From Burkholderia diffusa (GTDB lineage: Bacteria; Pseudomonadota; Gammaproteobacteria; Burkholderiales; Burkholderiaceae), in NCBI RefSeq assembly GCF_001718315.1, contig NZ_CP013363.1:372001-436000 (forward strand): a DNA stretch of 64,000 bases, written 5' to 3'. The stretch's first letter is position 1; each line of letters opens with the position of its first letter. This document shows positions 15,630 through 25,379 of this stretch, piece by piece. The notes under the pieces were generated by a model. That model was not told the DNA's origin. It ran no database searches and saw only the letters and a program-made list of their open reading frames with translations. Both the position numbers and the translations under genes were made by a program.

Positions 15630-17231
15630 TTGTTCAAGACTTTCATTCGACGCAGCAGGCCGCCCCGCGCGGCCGCGGCCGTCGCCGCCGCCGGTGCGCT
15701 TGCGCTGGCCTCGGGCGCCGTACAGGCCCAGGCGCCGCGCGACGCGCACGCGATCCTGAGCCAGACATGCGCGGCCTGTCACGCGGCCGAGTCGAAGGAT
15801 TCGTGGAGCCGCATCAGTCACCAGCGCAAGACGCCGGAAGGTTGGCTGATGACGATCGCGCGAATGCAGACGATGCACGGTCTCACGATCAGCGACGACG
15901 AGCGACGCATTCTCGTGAAGTACCTGTCGGATACGCAGGGCCTCGCGCCGTCGGAGACGCAGGATTTCCGTTACGCACCCGAACGACGGTTGAACACGCA
16001 GGAGACCGTCGGCAACGAGGAATTCAAGCAGATGTGCGCGCGCTGTCACTCGGCTGCGCGTCCGCTGCTGCAGCGCCGCCCGGTCGCTGAATGGGACAGG
16101 CTCGTCAATTTCCACCTCGGGCAGTGGCCGTCGATCGAGTATTCGGCGATGGGCCGCGACCGCGACTGGCTGAAGGTCGCGCTCACCCGGATGGCGCCGA
16201 TGCTCGCGAAGGATTACCCATACGACAGCAAGGCGTGGGCCGAGTGGAAGCAGCATCATCCGCCCGCGACCGCGCTCGCCGGCACGTGGAGCTTCGGCGG
16301 CCACATGCCGGGCAAGGGCGACGCGTACGGCACGATGACGGTAAAGGGCGGCGCGGGCGACCGCTTCGACATCGAACTGAAGGGCCGCTTCGCGGATGGC
16401 AGCCCGCTCGTCGGTACCGGCACCGCGACGTTGTACACGGGCTACGAATGGCGCGCGAGCGTGAAAGTTGGCGACACGACGATGCGTCAGGTGCTGATGG
16501 CGAGCGACGGCGTGCTGCGCGGCCGAATGTTCGACGATGCGCATGACGAGCGCGGCCTCGACTTCAATGCCGCCAAGCTCGGCAATGCACGGATCATCGC
16601 GGTGCAGCCCGCTTATGTGAAGGCGGGCGGCGAGGCCGACGTGACGATCGTCGGCGCGAACCTGCAGGGCGCACCTGTATTCGGGCCGGGTGTCACGGTC
16701 GCATCGGTGCTCGAACGCACGCCGGCTTACGTGCGGGTGCGCGTGAAGGCTGCCGACGGCAGCGCGATCGGCACGCGCCGCGTGAGCGTTGGCGCCGCGC
16801 ATGCGGACGGGTTCGCGGTCTACCGTGAAATCCGCGACGTGAAGGTCGAACCCGACTTCGCGGTCGCGCGCATCGGTGGCAACGGCGGCTCGACGCCGAA
16901 GGTCGAAGGGCGGTTCGATGCGGTCGCGTGGGGTGTCGACGGTGCGGGCAAGCCGTTCCGCATCGGCGTCGTGCCTGCGCAATGGTCGATCGCGCCGTTC
17001 GACGATCAATCGAAGGGCGATCGCGACACGCAGTTCGCCGGCACGATTCAGGCATCGACGGGCATCTTCACGCCGGGTGACGCGGGCCCGAACCCCGCGC
17101 GCCGGATGGGCACCAACAACACGGGCAATCTGAACGTCGTCGCGACGGTGACGGACGGCTCGCGCACGGTGACGGGCACCGGGCACATGATCGTCGCGGT
17201 GCAGCGCTGGAACAATCCGCCGCTGCCCTGA
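15630..17231 (+). CDS. qhpA: QhpA: quinohemoprotein amine dehydrogenase alpha subunit (diheme)
   Basis: A 533-residue exported diheme protein. A signal peptide ending AVQAQA precedes two c-type heme sites, CAACH at residues 47-51 and CARCH at 136-140. The rest is the beta-rich region of the QHNDH alpha subunit (for example the TGTATLYTGYEWRASV stretch and Ig-like repeats near IVGANLQG). In the known enzyme it carries electrons from the CTQ cofactor of QhpC to a periplasmic acceptor. The start is a TTG at 15630 after AAAGGAG. It is first in a sigma54-driven operon with qhpD, qhpC and qhpB. Confidence 0.95.
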   Translation: MFKTFIRRSRPPRAAAAVAAAGALALASGAVQAQAPRDAHAILSQTCAACHAAESKDSWSRISHQRKTPEGWLMTIARMQTMHGLTISDDERRILVKYLSDTQGLAPSETQDFRYAPERRLNTQETVGNEEFKQMCARCHSAARPLLQRRPVAEWDRLVNFHLGQWPSIEYSAMGRDRDWLKVALTRMAPMLAKDYPYDSKAWAEWKQHHPPATALAGTWSFGGHMPGKGDAYGTMTVKGGAGDRFDIELKGRFADGSPLVGTGTATLYTGYEWRASVKVGDTTMRQVLMASDGVLRGRMFDDAHDERGLDFNAAKLGNARIIAVQPAYVKAGGEADVTIVGANLQGAPVFGPGVTVASVLERTPAYVRVRVKAADGSAIGTRRVSVGAAHADGFAVYREIRDVKVEPDFAVARIGGNGGSTPKVEGRFDAVAWGVDGAGKPFRIGVVPAQWSIAPFDDQSKGDRDTQFAGTIQASTGIFTPGDAGPNPARRMGTNNTGNLNVVATVTDGSRTVTGTGHMIVAVQRWNNPPLP

Positions 17232-17302
17232 CCGGTCCGCATGTCCGCGCGCCGGGCCGCGAAGCGGCCTGGTCCGAATCCGAACAACGCAAGGAGAATC
17301 CG

Positions 17303-18733
17303 ATGAGCGCCCTGCTGAACGTGGTCGAGCGCAACGTGCACGAAGTGCGCGTCGACGACGAGCGCCTGATGTTCCATGTGCCGAGCAGCTCGCTGTTCGC
17401 GGCCGATCGCGTGACGGCCGACATCATCGATGCACTGCGCGCGAGCAGCTGCACGGCCGACGAACTGTTCGCGCGGCTTGCCAGCCGTTCGCCGCGCGGC
17501 GAACTCGCCGAGACGCTCGGCGAGCTGATGGCCCTCGAGGTCGTCAGCGACGGCTCGCCGCTCACGCCGGAGATCGCGGTGAAGCGCGTCGAGCGCACCG
17601 CGATCGACACGGTCGTGCTGAACGTGAACACCGGCTGCAACCTGAGCTGCACATACTGCTACAAGGAAGACCTCGACACGCCGTCCGCTGGCCGGCGGAT
17701 GGACATCGATACCGCGAAGGCATCGGTCGAGATGCTGCTCAAGGAGTCGCCCGACCTGCCGCGCTACACGGTCGTGTTCTTCGGCGGCGAACCGCTCAGC
17801 AATCGAAAGTTGATCGAGTGCATGGTCGAGTATTGCGAGCTGCGCTTCGGCGCGCTCGGCAAGCAGGTCGAATTCGTGATGACGACCAATGCGACGCTCC
17901 TGACCGAGGAGATCGTCGACTGGCTCGACGCGCACCGCTTCGGGCTGTCGGTCAGCATCGACGGGCCGCGCTCGATCCACGATCTGAACCGTCGCACGGT
18001 CGGCGGCGCGGGCACCTACGATGTCGTGCGCCGCAAGGTCGAGATGCTGCTCGAGCGCTACCGCAGTCGCCCGGTCGGCGCGCGTGTGACGCTCACGAGC
18101 GGCGTGACCGACATCGAGGGCATCTGGGATCACCTGTTCAACGAGCTCGGTTTTGCGGAAGTCGGTTTCGCGCCGGTCACGTCGGGGCAGCTCGACACGT
18201 TCAATCTGAAGCCCGACGAACTCGCGCGGGTGTTCGCGAACATGAAGGCACTCGGCCGGCGCTACCTGGATGCCGCGCTCGAGAACCGCAACATCGGCTT
18301 CTCGAACCTCCACCAGTTGATCACCGACCTGCACGAAGGGCACAAGAAGTCGCTGCCGTGCGGCGCGGGGCTCAAGATGCTCGCGGTCGACCACAAGGGC
18401 GACTTGAACCTGTGCCACCGCTTCACCGGCTCGACGCTGCCGACCTTCGGCAACGTGCATGAGGGCGTCGCACAGGCCGAGCTCAACGACTTCCTGTCGC
18501 AACGGCTCGAGCGCAGCGGCACCGGCTGCGAGACCTGCCGCATCCGCAACCTGTGCTCGGGCGGCTGCTATCACGAGAGCTACGCGCGCTACGGCGATCC
18601 CACGCATCCGACCTACCACTACTGCGAGCTGATGCGCGACTGGATCGATTTCGGCATCGAGATCTACAGCCGGATCATCGCCGGCAACCCGGCGTTCATC
18701 GGCAACCACATCACTCCGCGCAAGGCGAACTGA
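17303..18733 (+). CDS. qhpD: QhpD: radical SAM thioether-crosslinking enzyme
   Basis: This 476-residue protein has the radical SAM CxxxCxxC motif at Cys112, Cys116 and Cys119 ([15 protein letters not shown]), the GGEP motif in [11 protein letters not shown], and a C-terminal SPASM region with paired Cys clusters ([37 protein letters not shown]). The first 90 residues resemble a peptide-recognition domain. In the known system QhpD makes thioether links from Cys to Asp or Glu carbons inside QhpC. It ends one base before qhpC, which suggests tight coupling with its peptide substrate. Confidence 0.95.
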   Translation: MSALLNVVERNVHEVRVDDERLMFHVPSSSLFAADRVTADIIDALRASSCTADELFARLASRSPRGELAETLGELMALEVVSDGSPLTPEIAVKRVERTAIDTVVLNVNTGCNLSCTYCYKEDLDTPSAGRRMDIDTAKASVEMLLKESPDLPRYTVVFFGGEPLSNRKLIECMVEYCELRFGALGKQVEFVMTTNATLLTEEIVDWLDAHRFGLSVSIDGPRSIHDLNRRTVGGAGTYDVVRRKVEMLLERYRSRPVGARVTLTSGVTDIEGIWDHLFNELGFAEVGFAPVTSGQLDTFNLKPDELARVFANMKALGRRYLDAALENRNIGFSNLHQLITDLHEGHKKSLPCGAGLKMLAVDHKGDLNLCHRFTGSTLPTFGNVHEGVAQAELNDFLSQRLERSGTGCETCRIRNLCSGGCYHESYARYGDPTHPTYHYCELMRDWIDFGIEIYSRIIAGNPAFIGNHITPRKAN

Positions 18734-18734
18734 C

Positions 18735-19058
18735 ATGAAACATCTGAAGCCGCTCAACAACAAGGCGAAAAAGCTCGAGGAGGCCGTGCAGCAGGATCGC
18801 CTCGAGGAAGTCGTCGCGATGACTTCCGTCGCGGGCTGTACGTCGACGACGGATCCCGGCTGGGAAACGGACGTGTTCGGCGGGGTCGCGTCGTTGTGCC
18901 AGCCGATGGAGGCCGACCTGTACGGCTGCTCCGATCCGTGCTGGTGGCCCGCGCAGGTACCCGACATGATGAGCACCTATCCCGACTGGAACAAGCATGC
19001 GGCCGATTCCGGCGCGGACTGGCGCCAGCTCGGCAGCGTGTTTCCGAAAGACAAGTGA
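18735..19058 (+). CDS. qhpC: QhpC: gamma subunit precursor carrying the CTQ cofactor
   Basis: A 107-residue ribosomally made precursor. The first 28 residues are a charged leader ([19 protein letters not shown] and onward) without a signal peptide. The mature part starts MTSVAGCTS. Numbered from there, the residues known to be modified in the Paracoccus enzyme are all present: Cys7/Glu16, Cys27/Asp33 and Cys41/Asp49 for three thioether links, and Cys37/Trp43 for cysteine tryptophylquinone. The mature length of 79 and the [14 protein letters not shown] core match. QhpD, QhpG, QhpE and QhpF would act on it in turn, before export. Confidence 0.96.
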   Translation: MKHLKPLNNKAKKLEEAVQQDRLEEVVAMTSVAGCTSTTDPGWETDVFGGVASLCQPMEADLYGCSDPCWWPAQVPDMMSTYPDWNKHAADSGADWRQLGSVFPKDK

Positions 19059-19086
19059 TCCACCCGGCATCGATCAAGGATTCTCC

Positions 19087-20205
19087 ATGCGATTCACGAC
19101 ACCCCTGAGCCGCGCGCTCCTCGCCGCAGCGCTCGCCTCCGCCGCGTCGCTGTCGGCGGCGGCCGACGGTCCGCTGCAGGCCGGCCGCGAATACCTCGCC
19201 GTCACGAACTACCCGAACAACCTCACGGTGATCGACACGGGCACCGACAGCATCGTCAAGACCTGCACGTTGCCCGACGCGTTCGGCCCCGGCACGATCC
19301 AGATCAGCCCCGACCGCATGCGCGCGTACGTGCTGAACAACCACTACGGCGACCTGTACGGCGTCGATCTCGATTCGTGCAAGACCGTGTTCCATGCGGA
19401 ACTCGCGGAAGCGGGCAACGAGCGGGCGCGCGCGATGTTCTCGATCGGCCTGAGCCCCGACGGCACGGAGATCTACAGCGTCGTCAATCCGACGAAGCTG
19501 AACCGCGACAGCTACGAAGTGCAGTCGCCGCGCCTGCAGGTCTACCGCACCGACGCCGGCCTCGACGCGAAGCCGGTGCGCACGTTCGCGGCGCCGCGCC
19601 AGACGACGATGCTGCAGGCCGCCGACGACGGGTCGCTGTTCATCGTCGGCGCGGACATCTACCGGATGAACGCGCAGACCGGCAAGTACGACGTCGCCGT
19701 GCCGCTGCGCAACTGGAACCGGCCGCTGTACGGCCAGCCGGACGTGCTGTATGTGTGGCCGCAGCAGCGTCCGCAGCACACGTTCAACCTGCTCTATACG
19801 GCCGACCGTTTCAAGGACGCGAAGAAGGATCCCGCCTCCGCGCAGACGATGTACGGTTACATCGACATCGACCTGAAGACGGGCAACGCGACCATCAGGG
19901 ATTTCGCGCCGGTCACCGAGGTGTACTTCACGGGCGGGCTGTCGCCGAAGGATCCGAACGCGATGTACGGCGTGCTGAACCGGCTCGCGAAGTACGACGT
20001 GAAGAACGAGAAGCTGGTCGAGGCCGCGTCGCTCGATCACTCGTACTATTGCCTGTCATTCAATCGCGAAGGCAGCAAGGTCTATCTCGCGGGCACCTTC
20101 AACACGGTCGCCGTCTACGACGCCGACACGCTGAAGAAGCTGAAGGACATTCGCGTGCCGGGCGGCGACATGGCGATCACGACCGCGCAGATGTTTACAC
20201 GATGA
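19087..20205 (+). CDS. qhpB: QhpB: quinohemoprotein amine dehydrogenase beta subunit
   Basis: The 372-residue protein has a signal peptide (RALLAAALASAASLSAAADG) and then repeated WD40-like propeller blades (YLAVTNYPNNLTVIDTG, AYVLNNHYGDLYGVDLDS, FNTVAVYDADTLKKLKD). This is the seven-bladed propeller of the QHNDH beta subunit, which with QhpC forms the amine-binding site in the periplasm. The ATG at 19087 gives the complete signal; the frame extends upstream into qhpC. It lies 28 bases after qhpC in the operon. Confidence 0.94.
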   Translation: MRFTTPLSRALLAAALASAASLSAAADGPLQAGREYLAVTNYPNNLTVIDTGTDSIVKTCTLPDAFGPGTIQISPDRMRAYVLNNHYGDLYGVDLDSCKTVFHAELAEAGNERARAMFSIGLSPDGTEIYSVVNPTKLNRDSYEVQSPRLQVYRTDAGLDAKPVRTFAAPRQTTMLQAADDGSLFIVGADIYRMNAQTGKYDVAVPLRNWNRPLYGQPDVLYVWPQQRPQHTFNLLYTADRFKDAKKDPASAQTMYGYIDIDLKTGNATIRDFAPVTEVYFTGGLSPKDPNAMYGVLNRLAKYDVKNEKLVEAASLDHSYYCLSFNREGSKVYLAGTFNTVAVYDADTLKKLKDIRVPGGDMAITTAQMFTR

Positions 20206-20250
20206 TGCATGCGCCGGCCTGCGCGCCGGCGCCGTAGACCAGGAGACATC

Positions 20251-21969
20251 GTGACCACCGCCATCGCCAGCAGCATGCCGCGCGACGGACTGTCGTACGT
20301 GCGCGGCGCGACCGACGTGCCGCTATCCGAAGCGACGATCGGCCGGTTCCTGCTCGACACGGCGGGCCGCTTTCCCGATCGTCCGGCCGTGGTGTTCCGC
20401 GAGCAGGGCATTCGCTGGAACTGGCGCACGTTCGCGCACGAGATCGACGTGCTCGCGGCGGGCCTCGCCGCGCTCGGGATCGCGAAGGGCGACTGCGTCG
20501 GCATCTGGTCGCCGAACCGCAGCGAATGGCTGCTCACGCAGTTCGCGACCGCGCGCATCGGCGCCATCCTCGTCAACATCAACCCGGCCTACCGCCTCGC
20601 GGAACTCGAATACGCGCTGAACAAGGTCGCCTGCAAGGCCGTGATCGCGGCCGAGCGCTTCAAGACGTCCGCGTACGTCGAGATGCTGCAGGCCATCGCG
20701 CCGGAGCTCGCGAGCGCGACGCCCGGCGACCTGCATGCGGCGCGCGTGCCGAGCCTGCGCACGGTCGTGTCGATGGGCGAGGTCGCGTCGGCCGGCATGT
20801 TCCGCTTCGCGGACGTGATGGCGCGCGGCCGCGACACGCTCGATGTCGCGCGGCTCGACGCGATCGGCGCGACGCTGGCGGCCACCGATCCGATCAACAT
20901 CCAGTTCACCAGCGGCACGACCGGCAGCCCGAAGGGCGCGACGCTCACGCACCGCAACGTCGTCAACAACGCCCGCTCGATCGCGATGGCGATGCGGTTC
21001 AGCGAGCAGGATTCGCTTTGCATCCCGGTGCCGCTGTATCACTGCTTCGGGATGGTGCTGGCCGTGCTCGCGTGCGTGTCGAAGGGCGCGGCGATGGTGT
21101 TCCCCGGCGAGGCGTTCGATCCGGTCGCGACGCTCGCGGCCGTCGCCGAAGAACGCTGCACCGCGCTGCACGGCGTACCGACGATGTTCATCGCGGAACT
21201 CGATCATCCGGACTTCGCGAAATTCGACCTGTCGACGCTGCGCACGGGGATCATGGCCGGCTCGCCGTGCCCGATCGAGACGATGAAGCGCGTCGTGTCG
21301 CAGATGCATTTGTCGGAGATCACGATCGCGTACGGAATGACGGAGACGAGCCCCGTGTCGTTCCAGAGCTCGACCGACGACCCGCTCGAGAAGCGCACGA
21401 CGACGGTCGGCCGGATCCAGCCGCACCTGGAGGTGAAGATCGTCGACCCGAACGGCGAGATCGTGCCGGTCGGCGCGACGGGCGAGCTGTGCACGAAGGG
21501 GTATTCGGTGATGCTCGGCTACTGGGACGATGACGCGAAGACACGCGAGGTGCTGGTCGACGGGTGGATGCATACGGGCGACCTCGCGACGCTCGACGCC
21601 GACGGCTACTGCAACATCGTCGGCCGCCTGAAGGACATGGTGATCCGCGGGGGCGAGAACGTGTATCCGCGCGAGATCGAGGAATTCCTGTTCAGGCATC
21701 CGAAGATTCAGAGTGCGCAGGTGTTCGGCGTGCCCGATGCGAAATACGGCGAGGAGCTGTGCGCGTGGATCGTACTGCGCGCGGGCGAGCAGATGACGGA
21801 GGACGACGTGTGCGCGTTCTGCAACGGCCAGATCGCGCACTACAAGATTCCGCGCTACATCCGCTTCGTCGACGAGCTGCCGATGACCGTGACGGGCAAG
21901 GTGCAGAAGTTCGTGATGCGTCAGCAGATGATCGACACATTGGGGCTGAAAGTCGCCGACACCGCGTAG
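20251..21969 (+). CDS. AMP-forming acyl-CoA ligase
   Basis: A 572-residue member of the ANL family. It shows the P-loop-like motif [18 protein letters not shown], the YGMTE motif in [15 protein letters not shown], the hinge GWMHTGDLA and the C-terminal lysine segment [11 protein letters not shown]. It ligates a carboxylic acid to CoA through an acyl-adenylate. The start is a GTG at 20251 with AGGAG ahead of it. It follows qhpB by 45 bases, so it most likely activates the acid produced from the amine by QHNDH and the aldehyde dehydrogenase, feeding beta-oxidation. Chain length cannot be told from sequence alone. Confidence 0.92.
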   Translation: MTTAIASSMPRDGLSYVRGATDVPLSEATIGRFLLDTAGRFPDRPAVVFREQGIRWNWRTFAHEIDVLAAGLAALGIAKGDCVGIWSPNRSEWLLTQFATARIGAILVNINPAYRLAELEYALNKVACKAVIAAERFKTSAYVEMLQAIAPELASATPGDLHAARVPSLRTVVSMGEVASAGMFRFADVMARGRDTLDVARLDAIGATLAATDPINIQFTSGTTGSPKGATLTHRNVVNNARSIAMAMRFSEQDSLCIPVPLYHCFGMVLAVLACVSKGAAMVFPGEAFDPVATLAAVAEERCTALHGVPTMFIAELDHPDFAKFDLSTLRTGIMAGSPCPIETMKRVVSQMHLSEITIAYGMTETSPVSFQSSTDDPLEKRTTTVGRIQPHLEVKIVDPNGEIVPVGATGELCTKGYSVMLGYWDDDAKTREVLVDGWMHTGDLATLDADGYCNIVGRLKDMVIRGGENVYPREIEEFLFRHPKIQSAQVFGVPDAKYGEELCAWIVLRAGEQMTEDDVCAFCNGQIAHYKIPRYIRFVDELPMTVTGKVQKFVMRQQMIDTLGLKVADTA

Positions 21970-22264
21970 TACATGCCACCCGCCGCGCCTGCCATGGCCG
22001 CGCGTCGGGCGGTTTTCCCTGCCGCTCGTTCCACCCGGGGTAAAATGCGCGCCGCGCCGCGATGTCGCGCGCGACGGGCACGCCGCCGTTCCGACGAATG
22101 GCGCACGCGGATGCCCGGCGCCCGCACCGGGATGTTTGAAGCGCCTCCCGCATGACAAGAACACGCAAGGCGCCGGCCGCCCGACACGCTCGCGATCCAG
22201 GGATCGATGGCGGCGTCGGTGCCGGGCGCGCCACCGTCATCCGATGTCCCATCCTGCGCTTTCC

Positions 22265-22298
22265 CGAGCGATCGGCCCGCATGCGGCCTGATCGCTCG
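22265..22298. repeat. Strong hairpin in the gap before the TonB receptor
   Basis: CGAGCGATC and GGCC pair with GGCC and GATCGCTCG across a seven-base loop, with one bulged base. It may end the qhp operon, though no T run follows. The remainder of the 474-base gap 21970-22443 shows no riboswitch hallmark, no clear promoter and no gene that I can support. Confidence 0.5.
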
Positions 22299-22443
22299 AT
22301 TCGTCTGATGAATATCGTGTCGACGTCCGTGCCCTGCTGCCGCAGGAACGGTCGCGGATTCTTGCGTGGGGTCGCGCTTCGCGGCTGCATAACGAGTTTC
22401 GAGTGTCTCGACAGGGTCGAGTGGCGAGTTTCCATCCAGAACA

Positions 22444-24672
22444 ATGACGGTGAACAGAAGAACAGCGGCGTCCGCACGGCGGCGCGCGAAGGTCGGGCTT
22501 GGCGTCGGTCTCGGCATCACGCTTTTCGCGGCGCAGGCCGCCGCGGCACCGGGCGACGCACCGGCATCCGACGCCGATGCGGCCGGCGCAGCGATACTGC
22601 CGGCGATCACGGTCAGCGGCGAACGCGGTGGCACGTTTCACGTGCGCGAGGCGTCTGTCGCGGGGCTCGACGATGCGCCACTGCGCGACACGCCGGCCTC
22701 CGTCAACGTCGTCACGCGCGCGCAGATCGACGACCAGCAGGCCAGACGCTTGAGCGACGTGGTGCGCAACGATGCGTCGGTCGTCAACGACTATGCGCCG
22801 GTCGGCTATTACGAAGGCTTCGCGATCCGCGGCTTTCCTGTCGATCTCGCGAGCGCGATCCGGATCGACGGACTGACGGTGTCCGGCGAGCAGAACGTGC
22901 CGCTCGAGAACAAGGAGCGCGTCGAGATCCTGAAGGGACTGGCCGGCATCGACAGCGGCGTGGTCGCGCCGGGCGGCGTGATCAACTTCGTGACGAAGCG
23001 CTCGGCGAACGTCGCGAGCGTGACGACCGGCGTCGACAGCCGCGGCTCGACGTCGGCGGCCGTCGATCTGGGCCGCCGCTTCGGCCCCGACAATCAGTTC
23101 GGCTTCCGGATCAATGCCGCGAAGGAGAACATGCACTCGTACATCGACGGCACCAACGGGCGACGCACGTTCGGCTCGATCGCCGCCGACTGGGACATCA
23201 GCCCGCGCGCGAGCCTGCAGTTCAACGCGGAATTCCAGCAGTGGATCCAGCGTTCCGCACCCGGCTACCAACTGCTCGGCGGCACCGTCGTGCCGTCCGT
23301 CAACACGACGTCGAAGGCGCTCGGCACGCAGTCGTGGGCGAAGCCGGTGACGACCGACGCGCTGAACCTGAACGCGCGCTTCGACTACCAGTTCAACGAC
23401 GACTGGAAGGCCTACATCGCGGCGGGCCGCAGCCGCACGATGATCGACGACAACAGCGCGTTCGCGTACGGCTGCTCGTATGCGCCGAGCTGCGCGGCCG
23501 GCGCGACGTCGCCGTTCTTCTTCGGCGCGAACGGCGACTACGACGTATACGACTTCCGCAGCCCAGGCGAATATCGCCGCAACGACAACTTGCGCGCGGT
23601 GACGACGGGCAAGTTCGCGACCGGCCCGCTGCGTCACGAGTTGACGCTCGGCGTGAGCGTGCAGCGCCGAGTCGTGCACATGGCGAACGCCGTGTACGAC
23701 TACGTGGGCAGCGAGAACATCTACGGACCGGACGTCGCGTTCGCGCCGTCGCCGAATACGGCCGGGCCGTCGTATCCGCAGCTCGACTCGTGGCAGTACG
23801 GCGTGTTCGGGCTCGACCGCGTCAGCATCGGCGAGCACTGGCAACTGCTCGCGGGCGGCAAGGAAGTGCTGCTGCGCCAGCGCAGCTGGGCCAGCCTCGA
23901 CGGCGACGCGACGCATACCGACCGCTCGGTGTTCCTGCCGCAGGTCGCCGTCGTCTATAAACCGGTGAACGCGCTGTCGCTGTACGCGTCGTACAGCAAG
24001 GCGCTGTCGCTGGGCGACCAGGCGCCGGTGCGCGCGACCAACGCGTATGCGTTCCTGCCGCCGGTCGAATCGCACCGGTTCGAGCTCGGAGCGAAATACG
24101 ACTGGCTCGATCGGCTGAGCCTCACGGCCGCCGTGTTCTCGATCAGCAAGCCGTTCCAGTTCGCCGATCCCGATGCGTCCGGCACGAGCTACACGTTCGT
24201 GCAGCGCGGCACGCAGCGCCACCAGGGGATCGAGCTCGGCGCGGCCGGGCGCGTGACGGAGCGGCTCGGGCTGACGGCCAGCGTCGCGGCGATTCGCGCG
24301 CGCGCGTACGATTCGGGTTCGCCGGCGTACGAAGGGCACCAGATCATCAACGTGCCGGCGCTGCGCGCGTCGCTGTATGCGGACTACGCGGTGCCGGGCG
24401 TCGCGGGCCTGAACATGCTCGGCGGCGTCGAGTACAGCGCCGCGCGCAATGCGAACGAGGAAGGCACCGCGCGCGTGCCATCGTGGTTCGTGTTCAATCT
24501 CGGCGCACGCTACACGACGAAGATCGGCGGCCATCGCACGGTGTTGCGCGTGTCGGTGGACAACCTGTTCAACAAGTTCTACTGGCGCGACGCGGGCGAG
24601 CAGCAGGGCGATGCCTATCTGTTCCCGGGTGCGCCGCGCACGGCGCGCGTATCGTTGACCTATGATTTCTGA
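22444..24672 (+). CDS. TonB-dependent outer-membrane receptor (siderophore-receptor type)
   Basis: This 742-residue protein has a long basic signal peptide ending AQAAAA. A plug domain follows (about residues 65-180, with SVNVVTRAQIDDQQARRLSD and VEILKGLAGIDSGVVAPGG), then a 22-strand-type barrel ending in a Phe (ARVSLTYDF). There is no N-terminal signalling domain, so it probably does not control an anti-sigma factor. By sequence it sits with FpvA/FhuE-like receptors. The next two genes, a PnuC-like permease and a kinase, argue for a nucleoside or vitamin ligand rather than iron. Substrate is inference. Confidence 0.9.
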   Translation: MTVNRRTAASARRRAKVGLGVGLGITLFAAQAAAAPGDAPASDADAAGAAILPAITVSGERGGTFHVREASVAGLDDAPLRDTPASVNVVTRAQIDDQQARRLSDVVRNDASVVNDYAPVGYYEGFAIRGFPVDLASAIRIDGLTVSGEQNVPLENKERVEILKGLAGIDSGVVAPGGVINFVTKRSANVASVTTGVDSRGSTSAAVDLGRRFGPDNQFGFRINAAKENMHSYIDGTNGRRTFGSIAADWDISPRASLQFNAEFQQWIQRSAPGYQLLGGTVVPSVNTTSKALGTQSWAKPVTTDALNLNARFDYQFNDDWKAYIAAGRSRTMIDDNSAFAYGCSYAPSCAAGATSPFFFGANGDYDVYDFRSPGEYRRNDNLRAVTTGKFATGPLRHELTLGVSVQRRVVHMANAVYDYVGSENIYGPDVAFAPSPNTAGPSYPQLDSWQYGVFGLDRVSIGEHWQLLAGGKEVLLRQRSWASLDGDATHTDRSVFLPQVAVVYKPVNALSLYASYSKALSLGDQAPVRATNAYAFLPPVESHRFELGAKYDWLDRLSLTAAVFSISKPFQFADPDASGTSYTFVQRGTQRHQGIELGAAGRVTERLGLTASVAAIRARAYDSGSPAYEGHQIINVPALRASLYADYAVPGVAGLNMLGGVEYSAARNANEEGTARVPSWFVFNLGARYTTKIGGHRTVLRVSVDNLFNKFYWRDAGEQQGDAYLFPGAPRTARVSLTYDF

Positions 24673-24731
24673 TCGTCCGGATCCGGCCGCGTGATGCGCG
24701 GCCCCGACAGCCCACCAGGAGACCACAGACG

Positions 24732-25343
24732 ATGTCCCCACTCGAAATCGCCGGCGTGATCGTCAGCGCGCTCGCGATCTGGCTGACCGCGAAGCGCCGC
24801 ATGCTGTGCTGGCCGGTCGGGCTCGCGTCGGTCGCACTGTACGGCTGGATTTTCTTCGACGCGAAGCTGTATTCCGACATGCTGTTGCAGGGCGCGTTCG
24901 CGGTGCTGCAGGTGTACGGCTGGCGCCGCTGGATCGCGCAGCGTGCGCTGGAGGCGCGCGGCGGCGCGGCGCCGGCGGGCGACGTCGCGCCCGTCACCGG
25001 CGTGCGGCCGCGGCAGATGCTGCCCGACCTGATCGCGGCCGTCGTCGGCGGCGCGCTGCTCGGCGGGATGATGGCGCGCTGGACCGATGCGGCGCTGCCG
25101 TTCGTCGATGCGTCGCTGACGGCGTTCAGCCTCGTCGCGCAATACTGGACCGCGCGGCGTTACATCGCGTCGTGGGGATTATGGATCGTCGTGAACGTCG
25201 TGTACGTCGGGATGTTCGTGTTCAAGGCGCTGTATCTGACGGCCGGCCTCTATGCGCTGTTCATCGCGCTCGCCGTTGTCGGCTGGCGCGACTGGAGCCG
25301 GACGGCCGACGCGCTGCGCGCGACGGCAAGCCCGGCGAGCTGA
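24732..25343 (+). CDS. PnuC-family inner-membrane transporter
   Basis: A 203-residue protein with about seven membrane helices and the PnuC pattern of paired aromatic segments: LCWPVGLASVALYGWIFF, AFAVLQVYGWRRW, and near the end SWGLWIVVNVVYVGMFVFKA with ALAVVGWRDW. PnuC proteins move a vitamin or nucleoside by facilitated diffusion, trapped afterwards by phosphorylation. Members include PnuC (nicotinamide riboside), PnuT (thiamine) and PnuX (riboflavin). It starts 59 bases after the receptor, and a kinase follows. Which vitamin is carried cannot be decided here; nothing like a TPP or FMN riboswitch is visible upstream. Confidence 0.88.
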   Translation: MSPLEIAGVIVSALAIWLTAKRRMLCWPVGLASVALYGWIFFDAKLYSDMLLQGAFAVLQVYGWRRWIAQRALEARGGAAPAGDVAPVTGVRPRQMLPDLIAAVVGGALLGGMMARWTDAALPFVDASLTAFSLVAQYWTARRYIASWGLWIVVNVVYVGMFVFKALYLTAGLYALFIALAVVGWRDWSRTADALRATASPAS

Positions 25344-25379
25344 TTGACGGGCCGATTCAACTACGGAGCTGCGTCGTCC

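Noticed and set aside
21970-22443. A riboswitch ahead of the TonB receptor (TPP, FMN or cobalamin)
   Set aside because: I looked for the conserved TPP (CTGAGA, ACCTGATCTGG), FMN and cobalamin-box motifs and saw none; only a plain hairpin is present.
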